DNA of 5,080 nt, taken from the NCBI GenBank assembly GCA_024403005.1, contig JAKSSQ010000135.1:1-5080 (forward strand), given 5' to 3'. The notes beneath the pieces were generated by a model. It did no database searches and was not told the DNA's origin. It was given only the letters and a program-made list of their open reading frames with translations. Origin of the DNA: Clostridia bacterium (lineage in GTDB: Bacteria; Bacillota; Clostridia; Peptostreptococcales; Anaerovoracaceae). Made by a program: the position numbers and the translations under genes. Of this stretch, positions 1 through 5,080 are shown piece after piece (positions within the stretch are counted from its first letter, which is position 1; the number at the start of each line of letters is the position of its first letter).

Positions 1-1709
1 TCTCCAATGGAAAATGCGTGCATGTAATCCGCCAGAGCTACCCATTCCTTAACGTCGTTGCCCTGTCTGTCCTTAAGAATGTGCTCATTAAAGTCTGTAA
101 TTACATTGCCCTCTTCGTCCTTAGGAGCGATGGAAAGCAGTCCCTTCGTCATTCCGTTGAGCATGCCGAGCATGTTAACTGCGTACATATTGCAGCAAAT
201 TTTGTACATTTTGTCATCTTCGATGAGTTCCAGCAGCTCGCCGTGGTCCAGACCTACGGTAGTTACTCTGTCCAGGATGATTCTGCGGGTGTTATAGCGA
301 TATTTTATGCCGGAATAACTCATTTTTATGTGGTTGTTAAAGGAACCGAGGGAAGAATCCAGCTCTGTAAGTAGCTTTAATTCCTTGCCCGTAATGTAGC
401 CTACGACCAGATTGTGTCCGAGGCTTCCGTCTCTGCCTGAACCTAAAGAGCAGACTTCAAAAACGTCTTCAACGTTAACGTTGCCCTTTGTAAAGTTGTC
501 TCGAATCGTGCCGAGCGCAACTATGGCGAGGTCGATGTCGTTTACGCCGCACTGCACAGCTTTATATCTGTACGCATCCGCAATAAGATTGCCCATGGGG
601 AATTCATAATTTGCATCGTACATTTCGTTCACAGTATCGAAACGGTAAGGATTGTAGCAGATTACTTCGTCCATAGTGTAGTTCATGCCGGCCAGGTATT
701 CCCTGTTCACCTTCTGCTTGAACCGATCAACATAGGCTGCAACAGCCGGATCTTCCGGAATTCTGCTGTCGCATTCGACTAATTTGTAAGATTCCAGCTG
801 GGCTTTTCCGTCTTTAATGCGGAGGTCCATAATGCCTACGAACATGCCCATGCTGCCGCTGCTTCCGATAATTACGTCATTTTTAATTACCGGTTTTCTG
901 TATTCTGTGTGGGTATGTCCGCTTAAAATTACGTCGATTCCGTCTACGCTTGCAGCCAGATCGATGTCTTCGCCGGTAGTTCCGTTGCCGTCTGTACCTG
1001 AGTGGGACAGGCAGACGATAATGTCTGTGGAATCCTTAAGTATGTCGACTGCGTTCTTTGCAGCCTCCCTGTAGTCTATCCAGTTCTGTCCGGATAAAGG
1101 CGAACATTCCACGGAATCTATGCCGGAAAGACCGATAATTCCGATGTTTAAGCCGCTGTTTCCGACTTTTACTATGCCTGTTTTAGCAATAGTCTGCTTG
1201 TCGAAGTGGTCTTTAATGAGCTGCTGGTCTTCTGTAAGATTTCCGCTGAAATCCATGTTGGACTGGATTATGGCAGGAATTCTGTCACCGCTGTTTTCCG
1301 CAGCTGTAAGCATGTTGGAAAGAGCTTTAGCACCGAAGTCAAACTCGTGGTTTCCAAGAGTCACGACGTCGTAGCCCATAGCTCCGAGAATTCTGAGTTC
1401 GCTGCCTTCCGTTTCGAAATTATGCGCAAGGAGCGTACCCATGGAAAAGTCGCCGGTGTCAGCAACGATAGTGTTTTCCGTTCTGTACTGGTCGATGATC
1501 CACTTCATTCTGGCAGCACCGCCGTGCTCCCTTACTCTTCCCTTAACATCCTGAGTACTGGTAATAAAGAAATCGTGGATGTCTCCGGTGAAGATAATTC
1601 TTAAGGGAGTGCCTTCCGGATTGCCGCCGGGGCCGTCTGCCCAGACCGGCAGCACGCTTGTTATTAAGATTAGAAGCGCTGCGAGGACAGCACTAATTCT
1701 GCGTTTCAT
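1..1709 (-). CDS. Secreted bifunctional metallophosphatase / 5'-nucleotidase (C-terminus cut by window edge)
   Basis: I translated this frame by hand: 569 codons are open from ATG at 1709 to the window edge, with no stop. Residues 1-24 form a signal peptide (basic MKRR, hydrophobic core, V-W-A before D25), so the product is exported. The metallophosphoesterase domain spans about 36-300. Its expected di-metal ligands are D43 and H45 (GDIH), D87 (DTGD), N120 and H121 (GNHEF), H236 (SHSG), and H265 and H267 (GHTH). The 5'-nucleotidase C-terminal domain starts near 345 and includes MGNLIADAY at 372-380 and GTIRD at 400-404. The family removes phosphate from nucleotides or related phosphomonoesters outside the membrane. 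GTIRD replaces the usual NGGGIR, as I recall for a Bacillota subfamily, so the exact substrate is uncertain. UshA is about 550 residues; this protein is longer, so a C-terminal extension or cell-wall anchor may follow outside the window. No in-frame start exists just upstream, and the signal peptide supports this one. It is the last visible gene of the operon, 19 nt after the MocR gene. Confidence 0.93.
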   Translation of the reverse strand, partial: MKRRISAVLAALLILITSVLPVWADGPGGNPEGTPLRIIFTGDIHDFFITSTQDVKGRVREHGGAARMKWIIDQYRTENTIVADTGDFSMGTLLAHNFETEGSELRILGAMGYDVVTLGNHEFDFGAKALSNMLTAAENSGDRIPAIIQSNMDFSGNLTEDQQLIKDHFDKQTIAKTGIVKVGNSGLNIGIIGLSGIDSVECSPLSGQNWIDYREAAKNAVDILKDSTDIIVCLSHSGTDGNGTTGEDIDLAASVDGIDVILSGHTHTEYRKPVIKNDVIIGSSGSMGMFVGIMDLRIKDGKAQLESYKLVECDSRIPEDPAVAAYVDRFKQKVNREYLAGMNYTMDEVICYNPYRFDTVNEMYDANYEFPMGNLIADAYRYKAVQCGVNDIDLAIVALGTIRDNFTKGNVNVEDVFEVCSLGSGRDGSLGHNLVVGYITGKELKLLTELDSSLGSFNNHIKMSYSGIKYRYNTRRIILDRVTTVGLDHGELLELIEDDKMYKICCNMYAVNMLGMLNGMTKGLLSIAPKDEEGNVITDFNEHILKDRQGNDVKEWVALADYMHAFSIG

Positions 1710-1722
1710 ATGCTTTCTTTTT

Positions 1723-1726
1723 CTCC
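1723..1726 (-). promoter_or_regulatory. Weak, distant Shine-Dalgarno of the 5'-nucleotidase gene
   Basis: The only purine-rich match upstream of the ATG at 1709 is GGAG, 13 nt before the start. This is longer than usual and unlike the AGGAGG with 4-nt spacing seen upstream in the operon. The purine run after it (AAAAAGAAAG) may help. The gene probably depends partly on ribosomes finishing the MocR gene, whose stop is 19 nt upstream. Confidence 0.5.
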
Positions 1727-1728
1727 GA

Positions 1729-3156
1729 TTATTTCGCGTATATTGTGGTCACGAGAAGAGCCAGCCCTTCGCCGAATTTCTCCGGGGAAAGACCGGTGTA
1801 GTCGACTACAGCGCAGTTATCGTAGCGCGCATCGGGGGCGATACAGTAGTCTTCTATCAGTGAAGCCTGGGGCAGGTAAAGATTCAGCAGACTTCTTAAA
1901 TTCGAATCTGCCGGAATGTCTTTAAATTCCAGGATAAAGTTGAGGCCGGAGCCTGCGTTTATAATTTTGCAGTATTCCGCGAATTCGGGCCTTAAAACCA
2001 CGGATTTTAAGGATTCCAGAAGGCCGGAATAATGCTTTTTAAGCCTGTTTATGTGTCGCTCGAAATAGCCGCCTTCGATGAATTTCGTAAGGGTCAGCTG
2101 CTCGAAAGACGGTACTGTACAGTTGTAGAAGCCCATTTTTGTGCGCCAGGGCTCTACAAGGCCTGCCGGAAGTATCATGTAGCTGATACGGATTGCAGGT
2201 GCAATGGTTCTTGAGAACGTGTTTATGTATATGATTCGGCCGGAAGTGTCCATGGACTGCATGCTCGGTATGGGTCTTCCGGAAAATCTGAATTCCGAAT
2301 CGTAGTCATCTTCTATAATGTAGCGGTTTTCACCTGCCACCAGCCAGGACATAATCTGCTGCCTGCGGCCGATGGGCATAACGGCGCCTGTCGGGAAGTG
2401 GTTGAAAGGCGTAATGTGGGCTATTTCTGCCCCGCTTTTCTCCAGTTCGCCGGGAATTACGCCGCCCTGGTCCAGCTTAAGAGGCACGATTTCCGCATCG
2501 TTCGCCTCGTAGACAAAGCCGATTTTTCTGTGCCCGGGGTTTTCCAGGGCATATTTTCTGGTTCTTCCGAAAAACTGAACCAGCATGTTGTAGAAATATT
2601 CAGAGCCGGCACCGATAAAAATCTGGCCCGGGTCCACCGACATGCCGCGTCTCTTAAAGAGGTCCTTCGCGATGGCTTCCCTAAGCTGTCTTAGGCCCTG
2701 TCCGGGGCCGGGTGCAAGTATGTCGGGGCCGCTGTCCAGTATGACCCCGCGCATGAGTCTTGACCACACGGAAAACGGGAAGAGTTCCGCAGCTGCGGAG
2801 GATGCGGAGCGGTTTTCCTCGGAAGCTTCGGAAGGTATTTCCGGAATAAAAACACCTGCAGATGCTCCGGAAAATGCCGGATTTGCGTCTAAAGAAGCGG
2901 AAAAACCTGCAACCTGGATATCTTCTACATAATATCCGGATCTTTCCCTGGAATAGATATACCCTTCTGCAAGGAGCTGGGCATAGGCATTTTCCACAGT
3001 AATCTTGCTCACGCCCAGGTGGTCTGCAAGGCTAATTTTAGAAGGCAGCTTGTCGCCGCTCTTTAAATGGCCTGCCAGTATATCCGATTTTACAGCTTCG
3101 CTCAGCTGCTCGTAGAGAGGCTGCTGCAGGGAAGCATCCAGGACGTAAGTAAGCAT
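1729..3156 (-). CDS. MocR/GabR-type transcriptional regulator with aminotransferase-like domain, Schiff-base lysine replaced by arginine
   Basis: This 475-residue protein has the normal MocR length. Residues 1-79 form a GntR-type winged helix: QPLYEQLSEAVKSDIL, then SGDKLPSKISLADHLGVSK with the recognition helix near 50-62, then the wing at GYIYSRERSGYYVED. Residues 80-125 are a Ser/Ala/Glu-rich linker. Residues 126-475 have the fold-type I aminotransferase pattern: PGPGQGLRQLREAIA, GAGSEYFYNML, HFPTGAVMP (253-261), EDDYDSEF (282-289) and IRISYMILP. Aligned with GabR, D283 and Y285 should contact the PLP ring. The family's TFSK lysine, which forms the aldimine with PLP, is arginine here: TFSRT at 313-317, codon AGA. 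PLP could still bind non-covalently, or the domain may sense another ligand. MocR proteins usually regulate their own or adjacent genes for vitamin B6, amino acid or transport functions. The gene sits third in the operon, so autoregulation is likely but inferred. The ATG at 3156 is set by a GGAGG 4 nt upstream. Confidence 0.95.
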   Translation of the reverse strand: MLTYVLDASLQQPLYEQLSEAVKSDILAGHLKSGDKLPSKISLADHLGVSKITVENAYAQLLAEGYIYSRERSGYYVEDIQVAGFSASLDANPAFSGASAGVFIPEIPSEASEENRSASSAAAELFPFSVWSRLMRGVILDSGPDILAPGPGQGLRQLREAIAKDLFKRRGMSVDPGQIFIGAGSEYFYNMLVQFFGRTRKYALENPGHRKIGFVYEANDAEIVPLKLDQGGVIPGELEKSGAEIAHITPFNHFPTGAVMPIGRRQQIMSWLVAGENRYIIEDDYDSEFRFSGRPIPSMQSMDTSGRIIYINTFSRTIAPAIRISYMILPAGLVEPWRTKMGFYNCTVPSFEQLTLTKFIEGGYFERHINRLKKHYSGLLESLKSVVLRPEFAEYCKIINAGSGLNFILEFKDIPADSNLRSLLNLYLPQASLIEDYCIAPDARYDNCAVVDYTGLSPEKFGEGLALLVTTIYAK

Positions 3157-3160
3157 GGTT

Positions 3161-3165
3161 CCTCC
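3161..3165 (-). promoter_or_regulatory. Ribosome binding site of the MocR gene
   Basis: GGAGG lies 4 nt before the ATG at 3156, in the 21-nt gap after the SGNH hydrolase stop. The same short spacing is seen at the first gene of the operon. This supports the chosen start and shows that the regulator has its own strong initiation site. Confidence 0.8.
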
Positions 3166-3177
3166 GGTGGTAACTGT

Positions 3178-3825
3178 TTATTTGCCGAGCACTTTAAGCA
3201 CTGCAGCGTGCATTGCTTCGGCCAGGGCTCTGTGCCCTTCTGCATTCATGTGGATCTGGTCTTCTTCTGCAGGCTGTGCATATAAAGACGCATCCAGGAA
3301 ACAGCAGTTCTGTCTTTCTGCAATTTCCCTGTATAAAGGCGCAATCTGCCTGCTTAAAGGCGCGGAATTAGCCTTAAATTCGCAGCTTAGCCAGGATTCT
3401 TCGATGTTTTCTCCTACGTATATTGGAGCTGCAAGGATTATCTTTGGGTCAACGCCGGTTTCCTCGACGAGGAATTCCCTTGCGGTTACGACCAGCTTTT
3501 CCATGCCTTCTGCGATTTCTTCTAATTTAGGACGGAAGAAAAACTTAAGGTCGTTGGTGCCGAGCATAAAGATTATAACTTCTGCAGGCTTGCACATGTG
3601 CAGAGCCGGAAGAAGCGCATAGCTGCCGGTCTTCCAGACTTCGAAAGGTTCTGTGTAGCTGGCGGTTCTGCCGTTGCTGCCTTGCTCCAGAACTCTGTAC
3701 TCGCTGCCCAGCATTTCCTGCAGGACGCCTGTCCAGCGGACATCGTAAGGGTGTCTTCCGCGGGTCACGGGTTCGAAGCCGAAGGTGTTTGAATCTCCGT
3801 AGCAGAATACTTTAATCGGTTCCAT
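3178..3825 (-). CDS. SGNH/GDSL-family esterase or acyltransferase
   Basis: This 215-residue protein has no signal peptide or membrane segment, so it is probably cytoplasmic. All SGNH blocks are present: GDSN at 10-13 with nucleophile S12, the block II glycine in EQGSNGRT (47-54), GTND at 89-92 with oxyanion-hole N91, and D189-x-x-H192 completing the triad. The segment YDVRWTGVLQ (27-36) and the overall spacing closely resemble the Mycobacterium smegmatis arylesterase/acyltransferase (MsAcT) and related small SGNH hydrolases. The expected reaction is hydrolysis of short acyl esters, or acyl transfer to an alcohol. The natural substrate cannot be read from the sequence; a carbohydrate O-acetyl ester or a thioester is possible. 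The start lies 3 nt after the stop of the acetyltransferase gene (TAAgttATG). The nearest purine-rich stretch (AAAGAGAG) is 11 nt away, so translation is probably coupled to the upstream gene. Pairing with an acetyltransferase suggests linked addition and removal of acyl groups, but that is inference. Confidence 0.93.
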   Translation of the reverse strand: MEPIKVFCYGDSNTFGFEPVTRGRHPYDVRWTGVLQEMLGSEYRVLEQGSNGRTASYTEPFEVWKTGSYALLPALHMCKPAEVIIFMLGTNDLKFFFRPKLEEIAEGMEKLVVTAREFLVEETGVDPKIILAAPIYVGENIEESWLSCEFKANSAPLSRQIAPLYREIAERQNCCFLDASLYAQPAEEDQIHMNAEGHRALAEAMHAAVLKVLGK

Positions 3826-3828
3826 AAC

Positions 3829-4737
3829 TTAAAATTCTCTCTTTAAAATGATGATCGATGCGCGGAACTTAAAGCCGAGTTCCCTGAATTTTTCGATAAG
3901 ATCTGTTCTGTGCGCCGGTGCTGCGATGTGGATTTTGGGCTGGGTCCCTGCTTTGAGCCTTGCTGCAGCAAACTTAATAGCTTCATTTACATCGCCGGAG
4001 ATAAATGCGGTTTCAAGGGCTGCATTTTTATTAAATCTTGCCCCTGTGAACACAATGCAATCGTCCTTAATGTGCACCATTTTGTTTTCGCACATCCACT
4101 TAAGATTCTCTTCGGAGTAATCGTAGAATGTTCGGTTGAAGTCGCAGAGACCGTCGTAGCCGGCTTTGCCAGCGTCTACTGCCGCTGCAATTTCAGAATA
4201 CTCTGCAGGTCTGAAACCTGTTGCTTTGCAGGCTTCTTCCTCGGGATTTTCGGAAGGCATAATTGCATTCCATTTATCTGCATCGCCCTTAAGGCATTCG
4301 GGAATGTCTTCTCTTGCGATTAAATATTCGTCGTAGGTGGATATTAGCGTAAGGCCTTTCCTTTCTGCAATTTTTCTGGAAACGTGGCCTTCCACGCCGG
4401 TAAACATGCCTATGCTGCGCAGCCCCTTTTCTTCGCAGATTTCCAGGGCTTTGTCCCACATGGCTGTACCTGCGCCGCACTTCTGATACTCGGGCAGTAC
4501 TCTGAGGATTTCGAACCAGCCGGAGCCGTCCGGAAGGAATGCCAGATGGGATATTCCGACAGGTTTTCCGTCTATGTATGCGGTGAGCATGGCGCCCTGA
4601 GTGGGGTCAAACATCTCTGTTTTTGTCTGGAAAAGGTACTGGTTGCTGGGCATTGCGGCCTTTTCTATGGCCATCATGGCTTCCAGTTCGTTTATATCTG
4701 CAATTTTTACAATTAGGTCTTTGCTTGCTGCGTTCAT
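3829..4737 (-). CDS. GNAT-family N-acetyltransferase with a second, degenerate GNAT-like domain
   Basis: This 302-residue cytoplasmic protein is about twice the length of a single GNAT domain. Residues 8-145 form the catalytic domain. Motif A is clear: ILRVLPEYQKCGAGTAMW (77-94) contains Q85-x-x-G88-x-G90, the loop that binds the acetyl-CoA pyrophosphate. It is followed by the helix ALEICEEKG and strand LRSIGMFT, then SRKIAERKGL (120-129), the usual helix before the last strands. Residues 170-302 repeat a similar strand-helix order, ending HRTDLIEKFRELGFKFR (276-292) and a final strand. This half lacks a Q/R-x-x-G-x-G/A loop, so it probably has a structural or substrate-binding role. Tandem GNAT layouts are known, for example in mycothiol synthase, but I do not claim that function. 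The acceptor substrate is unknown. It is the first gene of the operon, with AGGAGG 4 nt before the ATG and an extended -10 promoter upstream. Confidence 0.92.
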   Translation of the reverse strand: MNAASKDLIVKIADINELEAMMAIEKAAMPSNQYLFQTKTEMFDPTQGAMLTAYIDGKPVGISHLAFLPDGSGWFEILRVLPEYQKCGAGTAMWDKALEICEEKGLRSIGMFTGVEGHVSRKIAERKGLTLISTYDEYLIAREDIPECLKGDADKWNAIMPSENPEEEACKATGFRPAEYSEIAAAVDAGKAGYDGLCDFNRTFYDYSEENLKWMCENKMVHIKDDCIVFTGARFNKNAALETAFISGDVNEAIKFAAARLKAGTQPKIHIAAPAHRTDLIEKFRELGFKFRASIIILKREF

Positions 4738-4741
4738 ACTG

Positions 4742-4747
4742 CCTCCT
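4742..4747 (-). promoter_or_regulatory. Ribosome binding site of the acetyltransferase gene
   Basis: A perfect AGGAGG stands 4 nt before the ATG at 4737. It fixes the start of the first operon gene and is the strongest initiation site in the window. Confidence 0.85.
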
Positions 4748-4751
4748 GCTT

Positions 4752-4770
4752 CCGATATTACACCCGATAT
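4752..4770 (-). repeat. Two ATATCGG direct repeats in the leader, candidate operator
   Basis: The heptamer ATATCGG occurs twice on the minus strand (4764-4770 and 4752-4758), start to start 12 bp. Both copies lie between the -10 box and the ribosome binding site, where a bound protein would block transcription initiation or early elongation. GabR, a MocR relative, binds direct repeats, so the operon's own MocR protein is a candidate binder. The repeat is seen directly; its role is inferred. At 7 bp and AT-rich it could be chance. Confidence 0.4.
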
Positions 4771-4773
4771 ACC

Positions 4774-4802
4774 ATTATAACAGAAAATACGAGCATTCTG
4801 TA
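4774..4802 (-). promoter_or_regulatory. Extended -10 promoter for the four-gene operon
   Basis: The minus strand reads TG-T-TATAAT, with the consensus -10 at 4774-4779 and the TG extension at 4781-4782. The -35 hexamer at 17-nt spacing (4797-4802, TACAGA) matches TTGACA at only three positions, which fits an extended -10 promoter. The start point should lie near 4767, giving a leader of about 30 nt that contains the ATATCGG repeats and the AGGAGG. No comparable promoter is apparent in the short gaps between the downstream genes. Confidence 0.7.
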
Positions 4803-4859
4803 TGAATTCTGCAATACTGCTTTAGCTTGACCCAATGCAAAATACAATTGAATTATCCC

Positions 4860-4952
4860 CTGCCCGGCGTGGCACTCCGTCGACTAGACGTCTGAACTTG
4901 TGTTTCAACGGCGGCCATCCGCCAAAGTCTCCTTAAGTGCCACGCCGGGCAG
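4860..4952 (-). ncRNA. Candidate structured RNA closed by a perfect 17-bp stem, class not recognised
   Basis: Positions 4860-4876 and 4936-4952 are perfect inverted complements (17 bp, GC-rich). They close a 59-nt interior that can form four small hairpins on the minus strand: AAG/CUU with a GAGA loop (4925-4934), GGCGG/CCGCC with a 4-nt loop (4910-4923), UUGAA/UUCAG with a 7-nt loop (4892-4908), and CGUC/GACG with a 5-nt loop (4878-4890). Two details favour the minus strand as the RNA: the GAGA loop is a GNRA tetraloop only there, and one U-G pair in the third hairpin becomes A-C on the plus strand. No U-tract follows directly on either strand, so it is not a standard terminator. It lies upstream of the operon's own promoter, which argues against a simple riboswitch for that promoter. 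It could be a small RNA, a 3' UTR structure of the upstream gene, a leader from a farther promoter, or a MITE-like palindromic repeat. Confidence 0.5.
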
Positions 4953-4982
4953 AGACAATCTAAATCTAGTGATTATTCTGTT

Positions 4983-5021
4983 TTTTGACAGTAACAAGAA
5001 ATGATAGAGTTTCTGTCAAAA
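4983..5021. repeat. 9-bp inverted repeat TTTTGACAG / CTGTCAAAA with 21-bp spacer
   Basis: The arms are 4983-4991 and 5013-5021, a perfect match with about 30 bp (three helical turns) between their centres. Each arm contains TTGACA, one per strand. The minus-strand copy (5014-5019) has only a poor -10 match (TGTTAC at 4991-4996, 17-nt spacing), and the plus-strand copy has none. No U-tract follows the stem in either direction, so it does not read as an intrinsic terminator. A paired operator is possible; a weak promoter feeding the structured element at 4860-4952 is the alternative. Confidence 0.5.
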
Positions 5022-5080
5022 TTTGCGCTCATTTTCCTGTGGATCTGCCGAAGAAAGTAGCTCTGATAGGTTCTCAGACA
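5016..5080 (-). CDS. Possible C-terminal tail of an upstream gene (partial, tentative)
   Basis: From the right edge to TGA at 5016-5018 the minus strand has a 20-codon open frame beginning SENLSELLSS and ending ENERKF. The composition is hydrophilic and plausible for a protein tail. Its stop falls next to the inverted repeat and 63 nt before the structured element. Another minus frame stays open to 4973 but gives a Cys/Tyr-rich, less protein-like product that would run through the inverted repeat. The stretch is too short to identify a family or to prove that it is coding. Confidence 0.25.
   Translation of the reverse strand, partial: SENLSELLSSADPQENERKF

Noticed and set aside
1206..1604. 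Plus-strand open frame of 132 codons, and other plus-strand frames across 18-1863
   Set aside because: They lie antisense to the signal-peptide-bearing 5'-nucleotidase frame (or the end of the MocR gene), have no domain pattern or good ribosome binding site, and overlap one another.
3155..3622. Plus-strand open frame of 155 codons
   Set aside because: It is the shadow of the SGNH hydrolase gene, whose catalytic motifs are intact on the minus strand. Its translation is rich in Ser, Cys and Ala without a domain.
3910..4323. Plus-strand open frame of 137 codons
   Set aside because: It is antisense to the acetyltransferase gene and Cys/Phe-rich in the way typical of shadow frames.
4289..4480. 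Minus-strand 63-codon frame inside the acetyltransferase gene
   Set aside because: It is a second frame within a well-supported gene, very Arg-rich, with no separate initiation signal.
752..4534. Over-representation of TCCGGA, about eight copies in the window
   Set aside because: Most copies fall in coding sequence and follow from frequent CCG-GAA and TCC-GGA codon pairs. No positional pattern suggests a functional site.
4860..4952. Intrinsic terminator
   Set aside because: The stem is strong but no U-tract follows on either strand, and the 59-nt interior is far larger than a terminator loop.
4860..4952. Retron msr/msd, integron attC site or small self-cleaving ribozyme
   Set aside because: No reverse transcriptase or integrase is in the window, no attC core boxes are seen, and no hammerhead, HDV or twister consensus is recognisable.
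4983..5021. Terminator hairpin for the upstream gene
   Set aside because: The arms are separated by 21 nt and no U-run follows the 3' arm on either strand.
5001..5060. Plus-strand 19-codon hydrophobic peptide frame (MIEFLSKFAL...) resembling a type I toxin
   Set aside because: It has no ribosome binding site and no usable -10 box after the TTGACA at 4985-4990, and it is short enough to be chance.

Overview
The window carries a compact four-gene run on the minus strand, with a gene-poor upstream region at its right-hand end. Strong AGGAGG-type ribosome binding sites, very short intergenic gaps, roughly even base composition and family affinities (a clostridial-type metallophosphatase/5'-nucleotidase and a MocR regulator with a GabR-like motif set) suggest a Bacillota genome, probably class Clostridia. 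This is inferred from composition and protein resemblance only.

Read in the direction of transcription (right to left), the layout is as follows. (1) Positions 4738-5080 hold no complete gene. They contain a possible 20-codon tail of an upstream minus-strand gene ending at 5016, a 9-bp inverted repeat (4983-5021), a 93-bp element closed by a perfect 17-bp stem (4860-4952) that looks like a structured RNA, an extended -10 promoter (TATAAT at 4774-4779) and a pair of ATATCGG direct repeats between that promoter and the first ribosome binding site. (2) 3829-4737 encodes a two-domain GNAT-type N-acetyltransferase. (3) 3178-3825 encodes an SGNH/GDSL esterase or acyltransferase, 3 nt after it. (4) 1729-3156 encodes a MocR-type regulator (GntR winged helix fused to an aminotransferase fold), 21 nt further on. 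(5) The strand from 1709 to the left edge encodes an exported 5'-nucleotidase/metallophosphatase, 19 nt after the regulator and cut by the window edge.

The gaps of 3, 21 and 19 nt and the single convincing promoter argue for one operon. Two products are enzymes acting on acyl or acetyl groups, one is a regulator whose family senses PLP and amino-type ligands, and one is a secreted phosphohydrolase. No pathway joins them with certainty. The most plausible reading is that the MocR protein controls its own operon.

Two points deserve attention. The MocR protein has arginine (R316) where the family has the PLP Schiff-base lysine. The upstream region contains a highly structured 93-bp element whose pairing and loop features favour the minus strand as the RNA strand; I could not match it to a known riboswitch or ncRNA class. 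I see no CRISPR array, tRNA, rRNA, IS element or defence system.
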